From Fontibacillus puldeungensis (GTDB taxonomy: Bacteria > Bacillota > Bacilli > Paenibacillales > Paenibacillaceae): 64,000 bases of DNA. Under the pieces are notes generated by a model. The model did no database searches and had not been told where the DNA came from. It saw only the letters and a list, made by a program, of their open reading frames with translations. The stretch covers positions 470,887 to 534,886 of the forward strand of contig NZ_JBHTLM010000002.1 in NCBI RefSeq assembly GCF_042678945.1. Reading direction: 5' to 3'. Positions 9,431 to 17,964 of the stretch are shown here, piece after piece (positions within the stretch are counted from its first letter, which is position 1; each line of letters begins with the position of its first letter). The position numbers and the translations under genes are program-made.

Positions 9431-11176
9431 TTAGTTCGCCGCAGTCAGCACGGCATACTCGTAAGCAGAAAGTTTAACTGATAATTTTCCTTCAGCGGCT
9501 TTATAGGTTTGTTCACTAAGAGCATCTTTCCAGATTTGACCGTCTACGGAAATTTCAAAGGTTTGCCCAGCATCATAGTTGTTGAGCAGGACGAGCACGC
9601 GTTCACCGTTCAGAATTCGTTCATATGCGAGCTTCGATCCACCCGATTCAGCACTCAAAAATTTCAAAGCACCGGTACGCAGCGGCGCGAGTTCCTTTCG
9701 AATAGCGATCAGCTTCTGATAAAACTTGAACAGGTTTTGATCCTGACGCTCCGGTTCCCATTCCATGCACTTGCGGCAGTCCGGGTCCTGCTCGCCATCC
9801 AGGCCGATTTCATCGCCATAGTAAATGCAAGGAGTCCCGCTATATGTAAATTGGAACAGCGCGGCCAGCTTCATTTTGTCCTTATTGCCTTCGCAAAGGG
9901 TCAGCAAACGCGGCGTATCATGGGAATCCAACAGGTTGAAGGCCACTTCGCTAGCCTGTTGAGGGTAACGCGACAGCTGTTTTCCAATTGCATTGGCAAA
10001 TCCTTCGGCATCCAGCTTGCCGCGAACGACGAAGTCCAGAACGGCTTCGGTGAACGGGTAGTTCATGACGGCGTCGAATTGATCCCCTTGCAACCAGGCG
10101 GAGGATTCATGCCAAATTTCTCCTAAAATATAGGCGTCGGGGTTAGCAGCTTTAACGGTTTTTCGGAAGTCACGCCAAAAATGGTGATCCACCTCGTTAG
10201 CCACGTCAAGGCGCCAACCGTCGATGCCAACTTCTTTGATCCAATATTCAGCAACCTCTAGCAAATATTGTTTCACTTCGGGATTTTCTGTATTTAGCTT
10301 CGGCATCAGCGGTTCAAAGGCGAACGTGTCATAAGTCGGCACATGGTCTTTGACCTGCAGCGGATATTCGCGGATATGGAACCAGTCTTTGTAACGGGAT
10401 TTTTCACCTTTTTCCATCACATCGACGAACGGTGCAAAGGTTTTCCCAGAATGGTTGAACACGGCGTCGAACAGAACGCGAATTCCGCGCTCATGGCAAG
10501 CGTTCACGAGCTTTTTGATCGTCGCTACATCCCCGAAATGCGGGTCGATTTTCATATAGTCGGCAGTATCGTACTTATGGTTGGTCGTTGCCTCAAATAA
10601 CGGCGTGAAATAGATGCCTGTAATCCCTAGCTCGCTCAAATGATCAAGATGGTCTATGACCCCTTGCAGATCTCCGCCGAAAAAGTTGTCGCGCTCCGGT
10701 TTGCCGCCCCAGGGGAGTACGCCCTCCGGGTCATTGCTGCGGTCGCCGTTTGCAAAGCGTTCCGGGAAGATTTGATAAAAAATCGCGTCCTTCACCCATT
10801 CCGGCGGTGTAAACACATCTATCGGGTTAATGAACGGAAACTCAAACAAACGCTCAGGGCCTTCCGGCCGTTCCTTCGTAAATTCACTTTCGGTCATCCA
10901 AATTTGCTCATCGCCGGATTTGAGCAGAAATCCATAACGAGTTCTGCGCAGCGGGGGCTGAATGGCGCATTCCCAATAATCAAACATTTCATCGCTGATC
11001 ATAAGGTGCATAGGGACTAGCTCCTTGCTTTCGTCCCACATATATTTATCTCCGGTGAAAGCGTAAACCTCCGTTAGATCGTTCTTCTTGGAACGCAACC
11101 GTATATGAAGCGTCTTGTAATCGTAAGCATAAGTCCAATTGAGCTTTGGACGATGATAAATCGCTTCTAGCAGCAT
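9431..11176 (-). CDS. Neopullulanase/cyclomaltodextrinase-type alpha-glycosidase (GH13_20)
   Basis: Cytoplasmic GH13 enzyme of 581 residues, acting on maltodextrins or cyclodextrins. The N-terminal ~120 residues resemble the CBM34 domain of this subfamily. The catalytic GH13 regions follow: DAVFNH (about 236), GWRLDVANEVDH (317, nucleophile Asp), GEIWH (350) and LDSHDTPR (414). VANEVDH after the nucleophile and the N-terminal domain distinguish it from classic alpha-amylase. There is no signal peptide. AGGAGG precedes the ATG. Transcription probably starts near 11530, giving a leader of ~350 bases that contains the 66-bp repeats. Whether it prefers cyclodextrin, pullulan or linear dextrin cannot be decided. 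Confidence 0.88.
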   Translation of the reverse strand: MLLEAIYHRPKLNWTYAYDYKTLHIRLRSKKNDLTEVYAFTGDKYMWDESKELVPMHLMISDEMFDYWECAIQPPLRRTRYGFLLKSGDEQIWMTESEFTKERPEGPERLFEFPFINPIDVFTPPEWVKDAIFYQIFPERFANGDRSNDPEGVLPWGGKPERDNFFGGDLQGVIDHLDHLSELGITGIYFTPLFEATTNHKYDTADYMKIDPHFGDVATIKKLVNACHERGIRVLFDAVFNHSGKTFAPFVDVMEKGEKSRYKDWFHIREYPLQVKDHVPTYDTFAFEPLMPKLNTENPEVKQYLLEVAEYWIKEVGIDGWRLDVANEVDHHFWRDFRKTVKAANPDAYILGEIWHESSAWLQGDQFDAVMNYPFTEAVLDFVVRGKLDAEGFANAIGKQLSRYPQQASEVAFNLLDSHDTPRLLTLCEGNKDKMKLAALFQFTYSGTPCIYYGDEIGLDGEQDPDCRKCMEWEPERQDQNLFKFYQKLIAIRKELAPLRTGALKFLSAESGGSKLAYERILNGERVLVLLNNYDAGQTFEISVDGQIWKDALSEQTYKAAEGKLSVKLSAYEYAVLTAAN

Positions 11177-11190
11177 GTGAAACCTCCTAA

Positions 11191-11397
11191 AAGTTTTGTG
11201 AGCCTAGGCCCCCGAAGAAAAGCATCGAACAAAACTTACTTCGGAAGCGTAGGCTTAAGTTTTGTGAGCCTAGGCCCCCGAAGAAAAGCATCGAACAAAA
11301 CTTACTTCGGAAGCGTAGGCTTAAGTTTTGTGAGCCTAGGCCCCAAAGAAAAGCATCGAACAAAACTTGCTTCGGAAGCATAGGCTTAAGTTTTGTG
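11191..11397. repeat. Three tandem 66-bp dyad-rich repeats plus a partial fourth
   Basis: Copies lie at 11191-11256, 11257-11322 (identical) and 11323-11387 (one base shorter, a few changes), followed by a 10-base start of a fourth. Each copy contains AAGTTTTGT with its complement ACAAAACTT 29 bases later, CCGAAG with CTTCGG, and GCCTA with TAGGC. The array begins 14 bases before the neopullulanase start codon and should be transcribed as its leader. Confidence 0.95.
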
Positions 11398-11534
11398 GAT
11401 CTCGCAAAGGAATTCCTTGTATCGAAAAAAAAGCACACCCGGGCCAGTAAGAAGTGGCAGAGGATGTACCTTTCGATAACAGTGCCTTCAAATTTTGAAC
11501 CGAAACAAACATAGTATTCGTTTCAACTTCGTGG

Positions 11535-11563
11535 ATTATAACATTGTTCAAACCATTGCACAA
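11535..11563 (-). promoter_or_regulatory. Neopullulanase promoter with degenerate operator
   Basis: On the minus strand: TTGTGC (11563-11558), a 17-bp spacer and TATAAT (11540-11535). The -35 box is part of TTGTGCAATGGTTTGAACAA, which keeps both arms of the mal operator with altered centre bases. Start site and regulation are inferred. Confidence 0.55.
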
Positions 11564-11774
11564 GTTGTCTGTTTTTTCTTAAAAACATGCAGCTTTGAAT
11601 ATAGGCAAGCACGATGGTAAAGTATGAATGGGAGCTTAATGAATAAGAGAAAAAAGGTACAAGTTACCCTAAAACGACAAGCTTCGGCAAAATACGAAAT
11701 GAAGGGAAATTGCGATTGAGGGAGCAAAAAGGAGCTTTTTTAAGAAAAGTGGTCAAAATACTCTAAAAACATCA

Positions 11775-11839
11775 TGTGCAAACGTTTTTACAAGGACTCG
11801 ACCATGTTGTATTATGAAGGCGTAGATAAAGCGCTTACG
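11775..11839 (+). promoter_or_regulatory. malEFG promoter with LacI-type operator and candidate cre site
   Basis: TTTACA (11787-11792), a 17-bp spacer and TATTAT (11810-11815) form the promoter. TGTGCAAACGTTTTTACAA (11775-11793) covers the -35 box. ATAAAGCGCTTACG (11826-11839), near the expected start site, keeps the AAAGCGCTT core of CcpA cre boxes. Dual control by maltodextrin and carbon catabolite repression is inferred. Confidence 0.7.
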
Positions 11840-11903
11840 AATCGAAAAAGCTGAGTGTAAAGGCATAAAATCCCACTAATAACGTAAGCTTCAGTTCTTT
11901 TTC

Positions 11904-11920
11904 TGAAATCGTTTGCGCAA
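11904..11920. promoter_or_regulatory. Second operator or cre-like site in the malE leader
   Basis: TGAAATCGTTTGCGCAA lies about 80 bases into the leader. Its right part is the inverted GCGCAAACG operator arm, and the whole also fits the loose cre pattern TGnAAnCG. It could act as a roadblock; which protein binds is unclear. Confidence 0.45.
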
Positions 11921-11964
11921 CGCCTGAAGGCACTTCTATACAAATCAAGGAGGGGTTAACTGTT

Positions 11965-13290
11965 ATGAAGTCCAAAAAGATACTGACTTTAATCGCTGCA
12001 CTATCGCTGGTTGTTTCCATTACGGCTTGCGGGTCGAATAACAGCAACAGCGGCAACAGTAAGAACACACCTGCAACAACAAACCAAACCGAAAATAAAG
12101 GAAATGCAAGCACGAATGACAAGGCCTCAGGCGATGAAATCAAACCTGAAGATGGCGCTGAGTTGCTAATTTGGGAAAGTAAAGACGAAAGAGCGTTCAC
12201 GGATGAGATTGCAAAGCAGTTTACTGATAAATATGGCGTTAAAGTGAAAATTGAGGAAGTAGCTCCTCCGGATCAAGTTGGTAAGCTGACGCAAGATGGT
12301 CCGTCCGGACTTGCTGCTGACGTATTGGTCATTCCACATGACCACTTAGGGAATGCGGCAACATCGGGCTTGCTCTTAGCGAACGATGTGTTTGCGGAAC
12401 AAACGAAGAAGGAAAACACGGAAGCAGCCGTTCAAGGGTCTACATATGACGGCACGCTTTACGGTTACCCTCGGGCCGCTGAAACGATGGCATTGTTCTA
12501 TAACAAATCGCTCGTGAAGGAAGCACCGAAGGATTTTAAAGATGTTATTGCCTTCAGTAAGACTTTCACCAATAAAGCGAAAAACAAATACGGGATTATG
12601 TGGGAAACCGGGAACCTGTACTTCAACTATCCGTTCATTGCCAGCACCGGCGGCTATATGTTCGGCGACAACGGTACAAATAAAGACGACATGGGTCTGG
12701 CTAACGACGGTGCAATTCAAGGCTTGAACGTGTATAAAAGCTTGAAGGAAATTCTTCCAGTCAATACTGGCGATATCACTCCGGATATCAAACGCAGCTT
12801 GTTCAATAAAGGCGATGCTGCGATGGATATTAACGGTCCTTGGGAACTTGCTGGTTATAAGAAAGCTCTTGGCGACAAGCTGGGCTTGGCTCCATATCCA
12901 TCTGTAGACGGTAAAACGGCTATTACGTTCTCCGGTATCAAAATTTGGGTCGTTAACTCCTTTACGAAGTATCCAAATGCGGCAAAATTGTTTGCAAACT
13001 TTGCTTCTTCGAAAGACGCACAGCTTTTGCTAAACTCTAAAGTTGGCGCTGTTCCGACTAACCTGGAAGCACTGGAATCCGATCAAATTAAAAATGATCC
13101 TTTTGTCTCCGCTTTTGCAGAGCAAGCGAAAAATTCTCAGCCAATGCCTTCCATTCCTGAAATGGCCAACGTTTGGGCTCCTCTGAACGCTGCCTTGCCG
13201 GAAATCTGGAACAACAATGCAGATCCGAAAACAGCTATGGAAAAAGCAATCAAACAAATTCAGGATTTGAACAACGGGGCTAGCAAGTAA
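11965..13290 (+). CDS. malE: Maltodextrin ABC transporter, substrate-binding lipoprotein
   Basis: Captures maltose/maltodextrin outside the membrane and hands it to MalFG. The 441-residue protein begins with a lipoprotein signal, hydrophobic residues 6-19 and lipobox ITAC (Cys22). A Ser/Asn/Thr-rich linker of ~45 residues follows, then a cluster B extracellular solute-binding domain with ELLIWESKDERAF and DVLVIPHDHLG. AAGGAGGGG precedes the ATG. It is the first gene of malEFG. A perfect 17-bp stem-loop follows it before malF, as expected where the binding protein must outnumber the permease. No ABC ATPase gene is in the window; a shared MsmX-type ATPase elsewhere is likely. Confidence 0.93.
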   Translation: MKSKKILTLIAALSLVVSITACGSNNSNSGNSKNTPATTNQTENKGNASTNDKASGDEIKPEDGAELLIWESKDERAFTDEIAKQFTDKYGVKVKIEEVAPPDQVGKLTQDGPSGLAADVLVIPHDHLGNAATSGLLLANDVFAEQTKKENTEAAVQGSTYDGTLYGYPRAAETMALFYNKSLVKEAPKDFKDVIAFSKTFTNKAKNKYGIMWETGNLYFNYPFIASTGGYMFGDNGTNKDDMGLANDGAIQGLNVYKSLKEILPVNTGDITPDIKRSLFNKGDAAMDINGPWELAGYKKALGDKLGLAPYPSVDGKTAITFSGIKIWVVNSFTKYPNAAKLFANFASSKDAQLLLNSKVGAVPTNLEALESDQIKNDPFVSAFAEQAKNSQPMPSIPEMANVWAPLNAALPEIWNNNADPKTAMEKAIKQIQDLNNGASK

Positions 13291-13317
13291 TCGCGCTTGT
13301 CATCACCCAGATGGGAT

Positions 13318-13356
13318 GGAATTACCCGCCGCTTCCTTAAAGCGGCGGGTAATTCC
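13318..13356 (+). promoter_or_regulatory. Intercistronic 17-bp perfect stem-loop between malE and malF
   Basis: GGAATTACCCGCCGCTT (13318-13334) pairs base for base with 13340-13356 across a 5-base loop, and no U-tract follows. This fits an mRNA 3'-end protector or partial attenuator that raises malE expression over malFG. Confidence 0.8.
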
Positions 13357-13389
13357 TCAAGTTCCCAAGGGAGAGGAGAAGAAAGACAA

Positions 13390-14688
13390 ATGGACCGACA
13401 TAAAAATAAAGCCACGATTTTGTCAGTTCTATGTATGGGACTTGGTCAAGTATATAATCGCCAGTACATTAAGGGATTGATATTTTTACTGCTCGAGGCT
13501 TTAGGGCTCACCTATTTTATTAACAACTTATATAAAGCGATTTGGGGTATCGTGACGCTCGGGGAAACGCCAAGAACGCCCAAGAATATGAATGGACACT
13601 GGGATCATTCTATTTTCATTATGATTCAAAGCTTAATAACCATATTATTCTTGGCTGTTTTTGTCATTATTTACATTATGAATGTAAGAGATGCACGCAA
13701 AATTGGTCAGGAGAGAGACCTTGGCAAGAAGCCGAACAATTTCTTGCAGTCTATACGCTATGTGCTTGACTATAAATTTGCGGTTGCATTTTTAACCATT
13801 CCTACAATAGGGATATTGTTCTTTACCGTAATGCCGATTATCTTCATGATTATGCTGGCCTTCACCAACTATTCGGCACCTAAGCATATTCCGCCGGCCA
13901 TGCTCGTCGATTGGGTCGGATTTGAAACGTTTAAAAATTTGGTCGCGCTCAAAACGTGGAGCCATACGTTCTATGGAGTATTAACCTGGACGATCGTTTG
14001 GGCGATATTGTCGACGGTTACCACTTACTTCGGTGGACTATTGGTCGCTTTGCTCATTAATCAGCAGGGCGTCCGGTTCAAAGGGCTGTGGAGAACGATT
14101 CTAATTCTCCCGTACGCGGTTCCACAGCTTATTTCGCTGCTCGTTATGAGAAATATGTTTAACGGACAATTCGGGCCGATTAACCAGTATTTAGGATATT
14201 TCGGCCTTGACGGTTTACCGTGGCTAACCGATCCCTTCTGGGCGAAGGTAACGGTTATCGTAGTAAACATGTGGGTTGGTATTCCGGTATCGATGCTGCT
14301 TATTCTAGGTGTATTGACGACGATTCCGAAGGATATGTACGAAGCCGCCGAGGTAGATGGGGCTACCGGCTTCCAAAAATTCAAAATCGTCACGCTTCCG
14401 ATGGTGCTGTTCACTACGGCGCCAACGCTCATTATGCAATTCGCCGGCAACATCAACAACTTTAACGCGATTTTCCTGCTGACAGGAGGAGATCCGGTCA
14501 AAGGGGATTACCAATATGCTGGAGCAACCGATCTGCTGGTTACCTGGCTATACAAACTGACACTTAATCAGAACAGATACAACATGGCTTCCGCCATCGG
14601 GATCATCATTTTCTTGATTATCGCCTCTTTCTCTATCTACAACTACCGGAGAACCAAGTCGTTTAAAGAGGAGGATATGATCCAATGA
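13390..14688 (+). CDS. malF: Maltodextrin ABC transporter permease MalF
   Basis: Inner-membrane permease of 432 residues with an extra N-terminal hydrophobic region, about 8 membrane segments in all. The early phrase GLGQVYNRQYIKGLIF is typical of MalF proteins with added N-terminal helices. The ATPase-coupling EAA motif is EAAEVDGATGFQKFKIVTLP (about 317-336). The start at 13390 has GGGAGAGGAG upstream. An in-frame extension to 13297 would run through the malE/malF stem-loop and is unlikely. The last four bases overlap the malG start (ATGA), indicating translational coupling. Confidence 0.92.
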   Translation: MDRHKNKATILSVLCMGLGQVYNRQYIKGLIFLLLEALGLTYFINNLYKAIWGIVTLGETPRTPKNMNGHWDHSIFIMIQSLITILFLAVFVIIYIMNVRDARKIGQERDLGKKPNNFLQSIRYVLDYKFAVAFLTIPTIGILFFTVMPIIFMIMLAFTNYSAPKHIPPAMLVDWVGFETFKNLVALKTWSHTFYGVLTWTIVWAILSTVTTYFGGLLVALLINQQGVRFKGLWRTILILPYAVPQLISLLVMRNMFNGQFGPINQYLGYFGLDGLPWLTDPFWAKVTVIVVNMWVGIPVSMLLILGVLTTIPKDMYEAAEVDGATGFQKFKIVTLPMVLFTTAPTLIMQFAGNINNFNAIFLLTGGDPVKGDYQYAGATDLLVTWLYKLTLNQNRYNMASAIGIIIFLIIASFSIYNYRRTKSFKEEDMIQ

Positions 14689-15530
14689 GCGGCATGAAAA
14701 TAAGAAAAAACATTCGGTTGACGTTGAGCTATATTATGCTCGTCATTCTCTGCATCTGTGCCGTATATCCGGTGCTTTGGGTCGTACTTGGCTCATTTCG
14801 TCCAGGCAAATCGCTCTACAGTGATACGCTGATTCCGGAACAGTTTACTTTAGAGCATTATCATGAACTGTTTACTTCGGAAACGTACCTGTTTGGCCAC
14901 TGGTACATGAATACGCTGAAAATAGCAACGTTCTCTATGCTGCTGGGCGTGCTGCTGACGCTCCTCACGAGCTACGCGGTCTCCCGGTTCCGGTTCCGCG
15001 GACGGAAGACAGCACTGTCAGGACTGCTGGTCCTGGGCATGTTCCCTGGCTTTATGAGTATGATTGCCATCTATCTGCTTCTCAGAGAACTGCACCTGCT
15101 GGATACCCATATTGCCCTTATCATCGTTTATGCAGCGGGGGCACCACTGCAAGGAACCTTTATCGCTAAAGGGTTCCTCGATACGATTCCCCGGTCACTT
15201 GACGAAGCAGCGCGTATTGACGGGGCCAGCAACTTTATGATTTTCAGACGAATTATTATTCCGCTGTCCAAGCCAATGCTGACGTATATGGCGTTAACCC
15301 AATTTGTCGGTCCATGGGTAGACTTTATTTTCGCTCGGCTGGTGCTGCGCACGAAGGAAAATTGGACGCTTGCGGTAGGTATGTGGGACATGGTCAGCAG
15401 TAACCAGAACTCGAATTTTACACTGTTTGCCGCGGGTGCTGTATTGATCGCTTTGCCAATTACCATTTTGTTCATGTTCCTGCAACGGCTACTTGTCAGT
15501 GGGTTGACTTCAGGAGCAAGCAAAGGATAA
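14685..15530 (+). CDS. malG: Maltodextrin ABC transporter permease MalG
   Basis: Second permease subunit, 281 residues, with about six membrane segments. The EAA loop is DEAARIDGASNFMIFRRIIIPLSKP (about residues 169-193 in pieces), which contacts the ATPase. Its ATG overlaps the malF stop by four bases. The operon ends at the strong hairpin at 15567-15606. Assignment as MalG rests on the order E-F-G and family motifs; the exact chain length transported is unknown. Confidence 0.92.
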   Translation: MSGMKIRKNIRLTLSYIMLVILCICAVYPVLWVVLGSFRPGKSLYSDTLIPEQFTLEHYHELFTSETYLFGHWYMNTLKIATFSMLLGVLLTLLTSYAVSRFRFRGRKTALSGLLVLGMFPGFMSMIAIYLLLRELHLLDTHIALIIVYAAGAPLQGTFIAKGFLDTIPRSLDEAARIDGASNFMIFRRIIIPLSKPMLTYMALTQFVGPWVDFIFARLVLRTKENWTLAVGMWDMVSSNQNSNFTLFAAGAVLIALPITILFMFLQRLLVSGLTSGASKG

Positions 15531-15566
15531 CGGTGATTGTCTTTGGAAAATTGAACGAGACATCTG

Positions 15567-15606
15567 GGTATAGCCTCAGTTTTTCTGAGCGTCTATACCT
15601 TTTTTG
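15567..15606 (+). terminator. Intrinsic terminator of malEFG
   Basis: GGTATAG plus CTCAG pair with CTGAG plus CTATACC around a T-rich loop, followed by TTTTTTT. Confidence 0.85.
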
Positions 15607-15660
15607 TTCCAAAAATAGGGTTGAGGAAGCTAATGGTACATATATAGAGGGGGAACATCA

Positions 15661-17727
15661 ATGAAGTTTCGTGGCCTAATTCGGATGAATTCGGTAGGGA
15701 TGAAACTATTTGTTATTCTGTTTGCGACAGTTGTGGCGTTATCAGGGGGGCTTGGATTTAGCTCTTATTCGATGTCCAAAGAGATTATACGGGAGCAGGT
15801 TGCCTCTGCTTCTTCACAGGCGATTGAGCAGGCAGCGGACAAGCTTGATTTTATGTTTGCGGAGTATGAGTCGCTCTCAAGGCAGCTGGCGGTTGACCAG
15901 GCTTTAAAAAGTGATCTGGAAACCGTTAACAAGCCGGGAATCGGGACCGTTGAAAAAGTGCAGGCCGAGGATCGGATTCGTAAAAAGCTGGATGCCCTTA
16001 AGGGATCGGATGAACGTTTGCAGGGGGTAAGGCTGGTTGCAAAAAGTGTTCAGGAGGCGGAATCGTACAAATCCTCCGGCGTGAGCGGGATTCGTACGGA
16101 TGCCAATGTTGAGAGTAGGGTAAAGACAATACTGGAAGCCGACGGTCGCCCTGTATGGTTTCCAGCGTTAAAAAAGGGCTTTTTCGACGCCTACACGGAA
16201 CCGACGGTCACGATGGGCAGACTGCTACGAAACATGAAGCATCCGGAAGCAGAATACTTTTTGCTGTTCGAGATTAGAGAGAAATCGTTCGGCGATATTT
16301 TATCCAATTTGAAAATCGGAAAATCCGGGGAGGTAAGAGTTCTTACGGCGGATAACAAAATCGTTCATGCTGTGAACGGTGATCTGCTGGAATCTGTTTC
16401 AACGATCAAGCTTGCTCAGAAGCTTCAGGAGAGCAGTGGCTCCTCATCATTCCGTACAAAGGATGAACATGGTGTAAAACAACTTGTCGTGTATAAGCCA
16501 CTGAAGACTGCCGATTGGCGTATCATGGGCTTTGCTCCCGAGAGCGACTTCCTGAGCGCTGCGGACAAGCTGATCTATGTGACGTTGTATGTCCTGGGGT
16601 GCGCCGTCATCGTTGCCGTCTTAATCGGATATATCCTGCTGCGAATGGTTGGGCGGCCATTGGACAAGCTGTGCCGGCTTATGGAAGAGGGGGAACGGGG
16701 GAATTTAAGCGTACGAACCCATTTTAAAGGGCGAGACGAAATCGGCCGACTGGGTCACAGCTTCAATAGTATGCTGGAGCAAATTTCGAAGCTGGTGGAG
16801 CGTACAAATGGTTCAACTCAGGAGCTTCTGGTAACGGCAGAGCAGCTTACCCGTACTTCGAAAGATACTTCCTCAGCCGCCGGGGAAATGGCCGGAGCCG
16901 CAGGTGAAATTGCCCAAGGAGCAGCTAGTTTGGCTGATGAAGCGGAGAACGGTACGATGCTTGTTGAAGAGGTTGGAAAACGAGTGAGTCAGGTTAATGC
17001 TTCGAACACGTCAATGAACGAATCTGCTGCCCGCATCATCGCAGTAAGTCAAACCGGTCAGCAGTACATGGAGCAGCTTGTTGAGAAAACGGAGGCTGTT
17101 TCCCGATTGACAGGGCTAATTGAAGAAAATTCCGGAAAGCTGACGAAAAGTACTGATTCGATAAAAAGCATATTAGCGCCGATGGTGGACATTACCAAGC
17201 AGACCAATATATTGTCGCTCAATGCCTCAATCGAGGCTTCGAGGGCCGGGGAAGCCGGGAAGGGCTTTATAGTTATCGCCGAAGAAATCCGTCGGCTTGC
17301 TACCCAGTCAGGCCATTCCATTGAGACGGTTTCCGCAGTGACCGAGGAGATTCAGGAGACGATCGGGAATACGGTAGAAGTGCTTTTAAGCATCTCGCCG
17401 ATGTTTGCGGCGCAGTTGAACTCAGTAAAGGAAGCGGCATCCATTTTCAAAAATGTTAAGCAAGAGATGGAAAAGTTCGTTTTGCATATTCATCAATCTT
17501 CAGCCTCGGTTGAAGAGCTGAACCATTCGCAATCGGTAATGCGCGATTTTCTGACCAGCATCTCTTCAGTTGTTGAGCAAACAAATGCATCAACCCAAGA
17601 GGTCGCATCCATGGCGGCAGACCAACATCAAGTAAGCGAGGAGCTAGTCCAGCTTTCCAATCGTCTCGAGGAGCTGGCGGCATCGCTTAAGGAGTCCTTA
17701 GGCGCATTCCAGGTAGACTTGGCCTAA
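15661..17727 (+). CDS. Methyl-accepting chemotaxis protein
   Basis: Transmembrane chemoreceptor of 688 residues. Membrane segment 1 is about residues 13-32. An extracellular double-Cache-like sensor spans about 35-300, segment 2 about 306-328 (LYVLGCAVIVAVLIGYILL), and HAMP about 330-385. The cytoplasmic signalling domain carries the hairpin-tip sequence NILSLNASIEASRAGEAGKGF. It signals to CheA/CheW. It follows malEFG by 130 bases but is separated from it by the malG terminator, so it has its own promoter. Its position suggests, without proving, taxis toward maltodextrin or the MalE-ligand complex. GAGGGGGAA precedes the ATG. Confidence 0.9.
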   Translation: MKFRGLIRMNSVGMKLFVILFATVVALSGGLGFSSYSMSKEIIREQVASASSQAIEQAADKLDFMFAEYESLSRQLAVDQALKSDLETVNKPGIGTVEKVQAEDRIRKKLDALKGSDERLQGVRLVAKSVQEAESYKSSGVSGIRTDANVESRVKTILEADGRPVWFPALKKGFFDAYTEPTVTMGRLLRNMKHPEAEYFLLFEIREKSFGDILSNLKIGKSGEVRVLTADNKIVHAVNGDLLESVSTIKLAQKLQESSGSSSFRTKDEHGVKQLVVYKPLKTADWRIMGFAPESDFLSAADKLIYVTLYVLGCAVIVAVLIGYILLRMVGRPLDKLCRLMEEGERGNLSVRTHFKGRDEIGRLGHSFNSMLEQISKLVERTNGSTQELLVTAEQLTRTSKDTSSAAGEMAGAAGEIAQGAASLADEAENGTMLVEEVGKRVSQVNASNTSMNESAARIIAVSQTGQQYMEQLVEKTEAVSRLTGLIEENSGKLTKSTDSIKSILAPMVDITKQTNILSLNASIEASRAGEAGKGFIVIAEEIRRLATQSGHSIETVSAVTEEIQETIGNTVEVLLSISPMFAAQLNSVKEAASIFKNVKQEMEKFVLHIHQSSASVEELNHSQSVMRDFLTSISSVVEQTNASTQEVASMAADQHQVSEELVQLSNRLEELAASLKESLGAFQVDLA

Positions 17728-17757
17728 CCCGATTGACTGTTCGTTGCATAAATTTCA

Positions 17758-17797
17758 AGCTGTCCCTCGATCTTTTCGAGGGACAGCATCTTTTTTT
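17758..17797 (+). terminator. Intrinsic terminator of the chemoreceptor gene
   Basis: CTGTCCCTCGA pairs with TCGAGGGACAG, followed by a run of seven T. Confidence 0.9.
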
Positions 17798-17807
17798 AGG
17801 CATCAAG

Positions 17808-17924
17808 AAAGAGAATAACGAACCGGAGGGAGTTTACGCCCGCATTTGGGAGCCACTTGTCAACATCCAAGTCTAATCAGGAACAAGTGGCGGACAAGAG
17901 CGGCCCGAGGTCGTTATTCTCTTT
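17808..17924. other. ~117-bp structured element with 14-bp outer and 9-bp inner stems
   Basis: AAAGAGAATAACGA (17808-17821) pairs perfectly with 17911-17924, and GCCACTTGT (17852-17860) with 17883-17891. The intervening arms are GC-rich and only partly complementary. It lies between the chemoreceptor terminator and the end of the leftward amylase gene, so it may be the 3' end of the amylase mRNA. There is only a weak T-tract on either strand. No known RNA family is recognised. Confidence 0.6.
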
Positions 17925-17964
17925 TGCTGTTTATGCTTAGTGCTATTAAGGCTTTTGTTTTTAT

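Noticed and set aside
11191..11397. CRISPR-like array (regular 66-bp period)
   Set aside because: The whole 66-bp unit repeats without unique spacers, and no cas gene is nearby.
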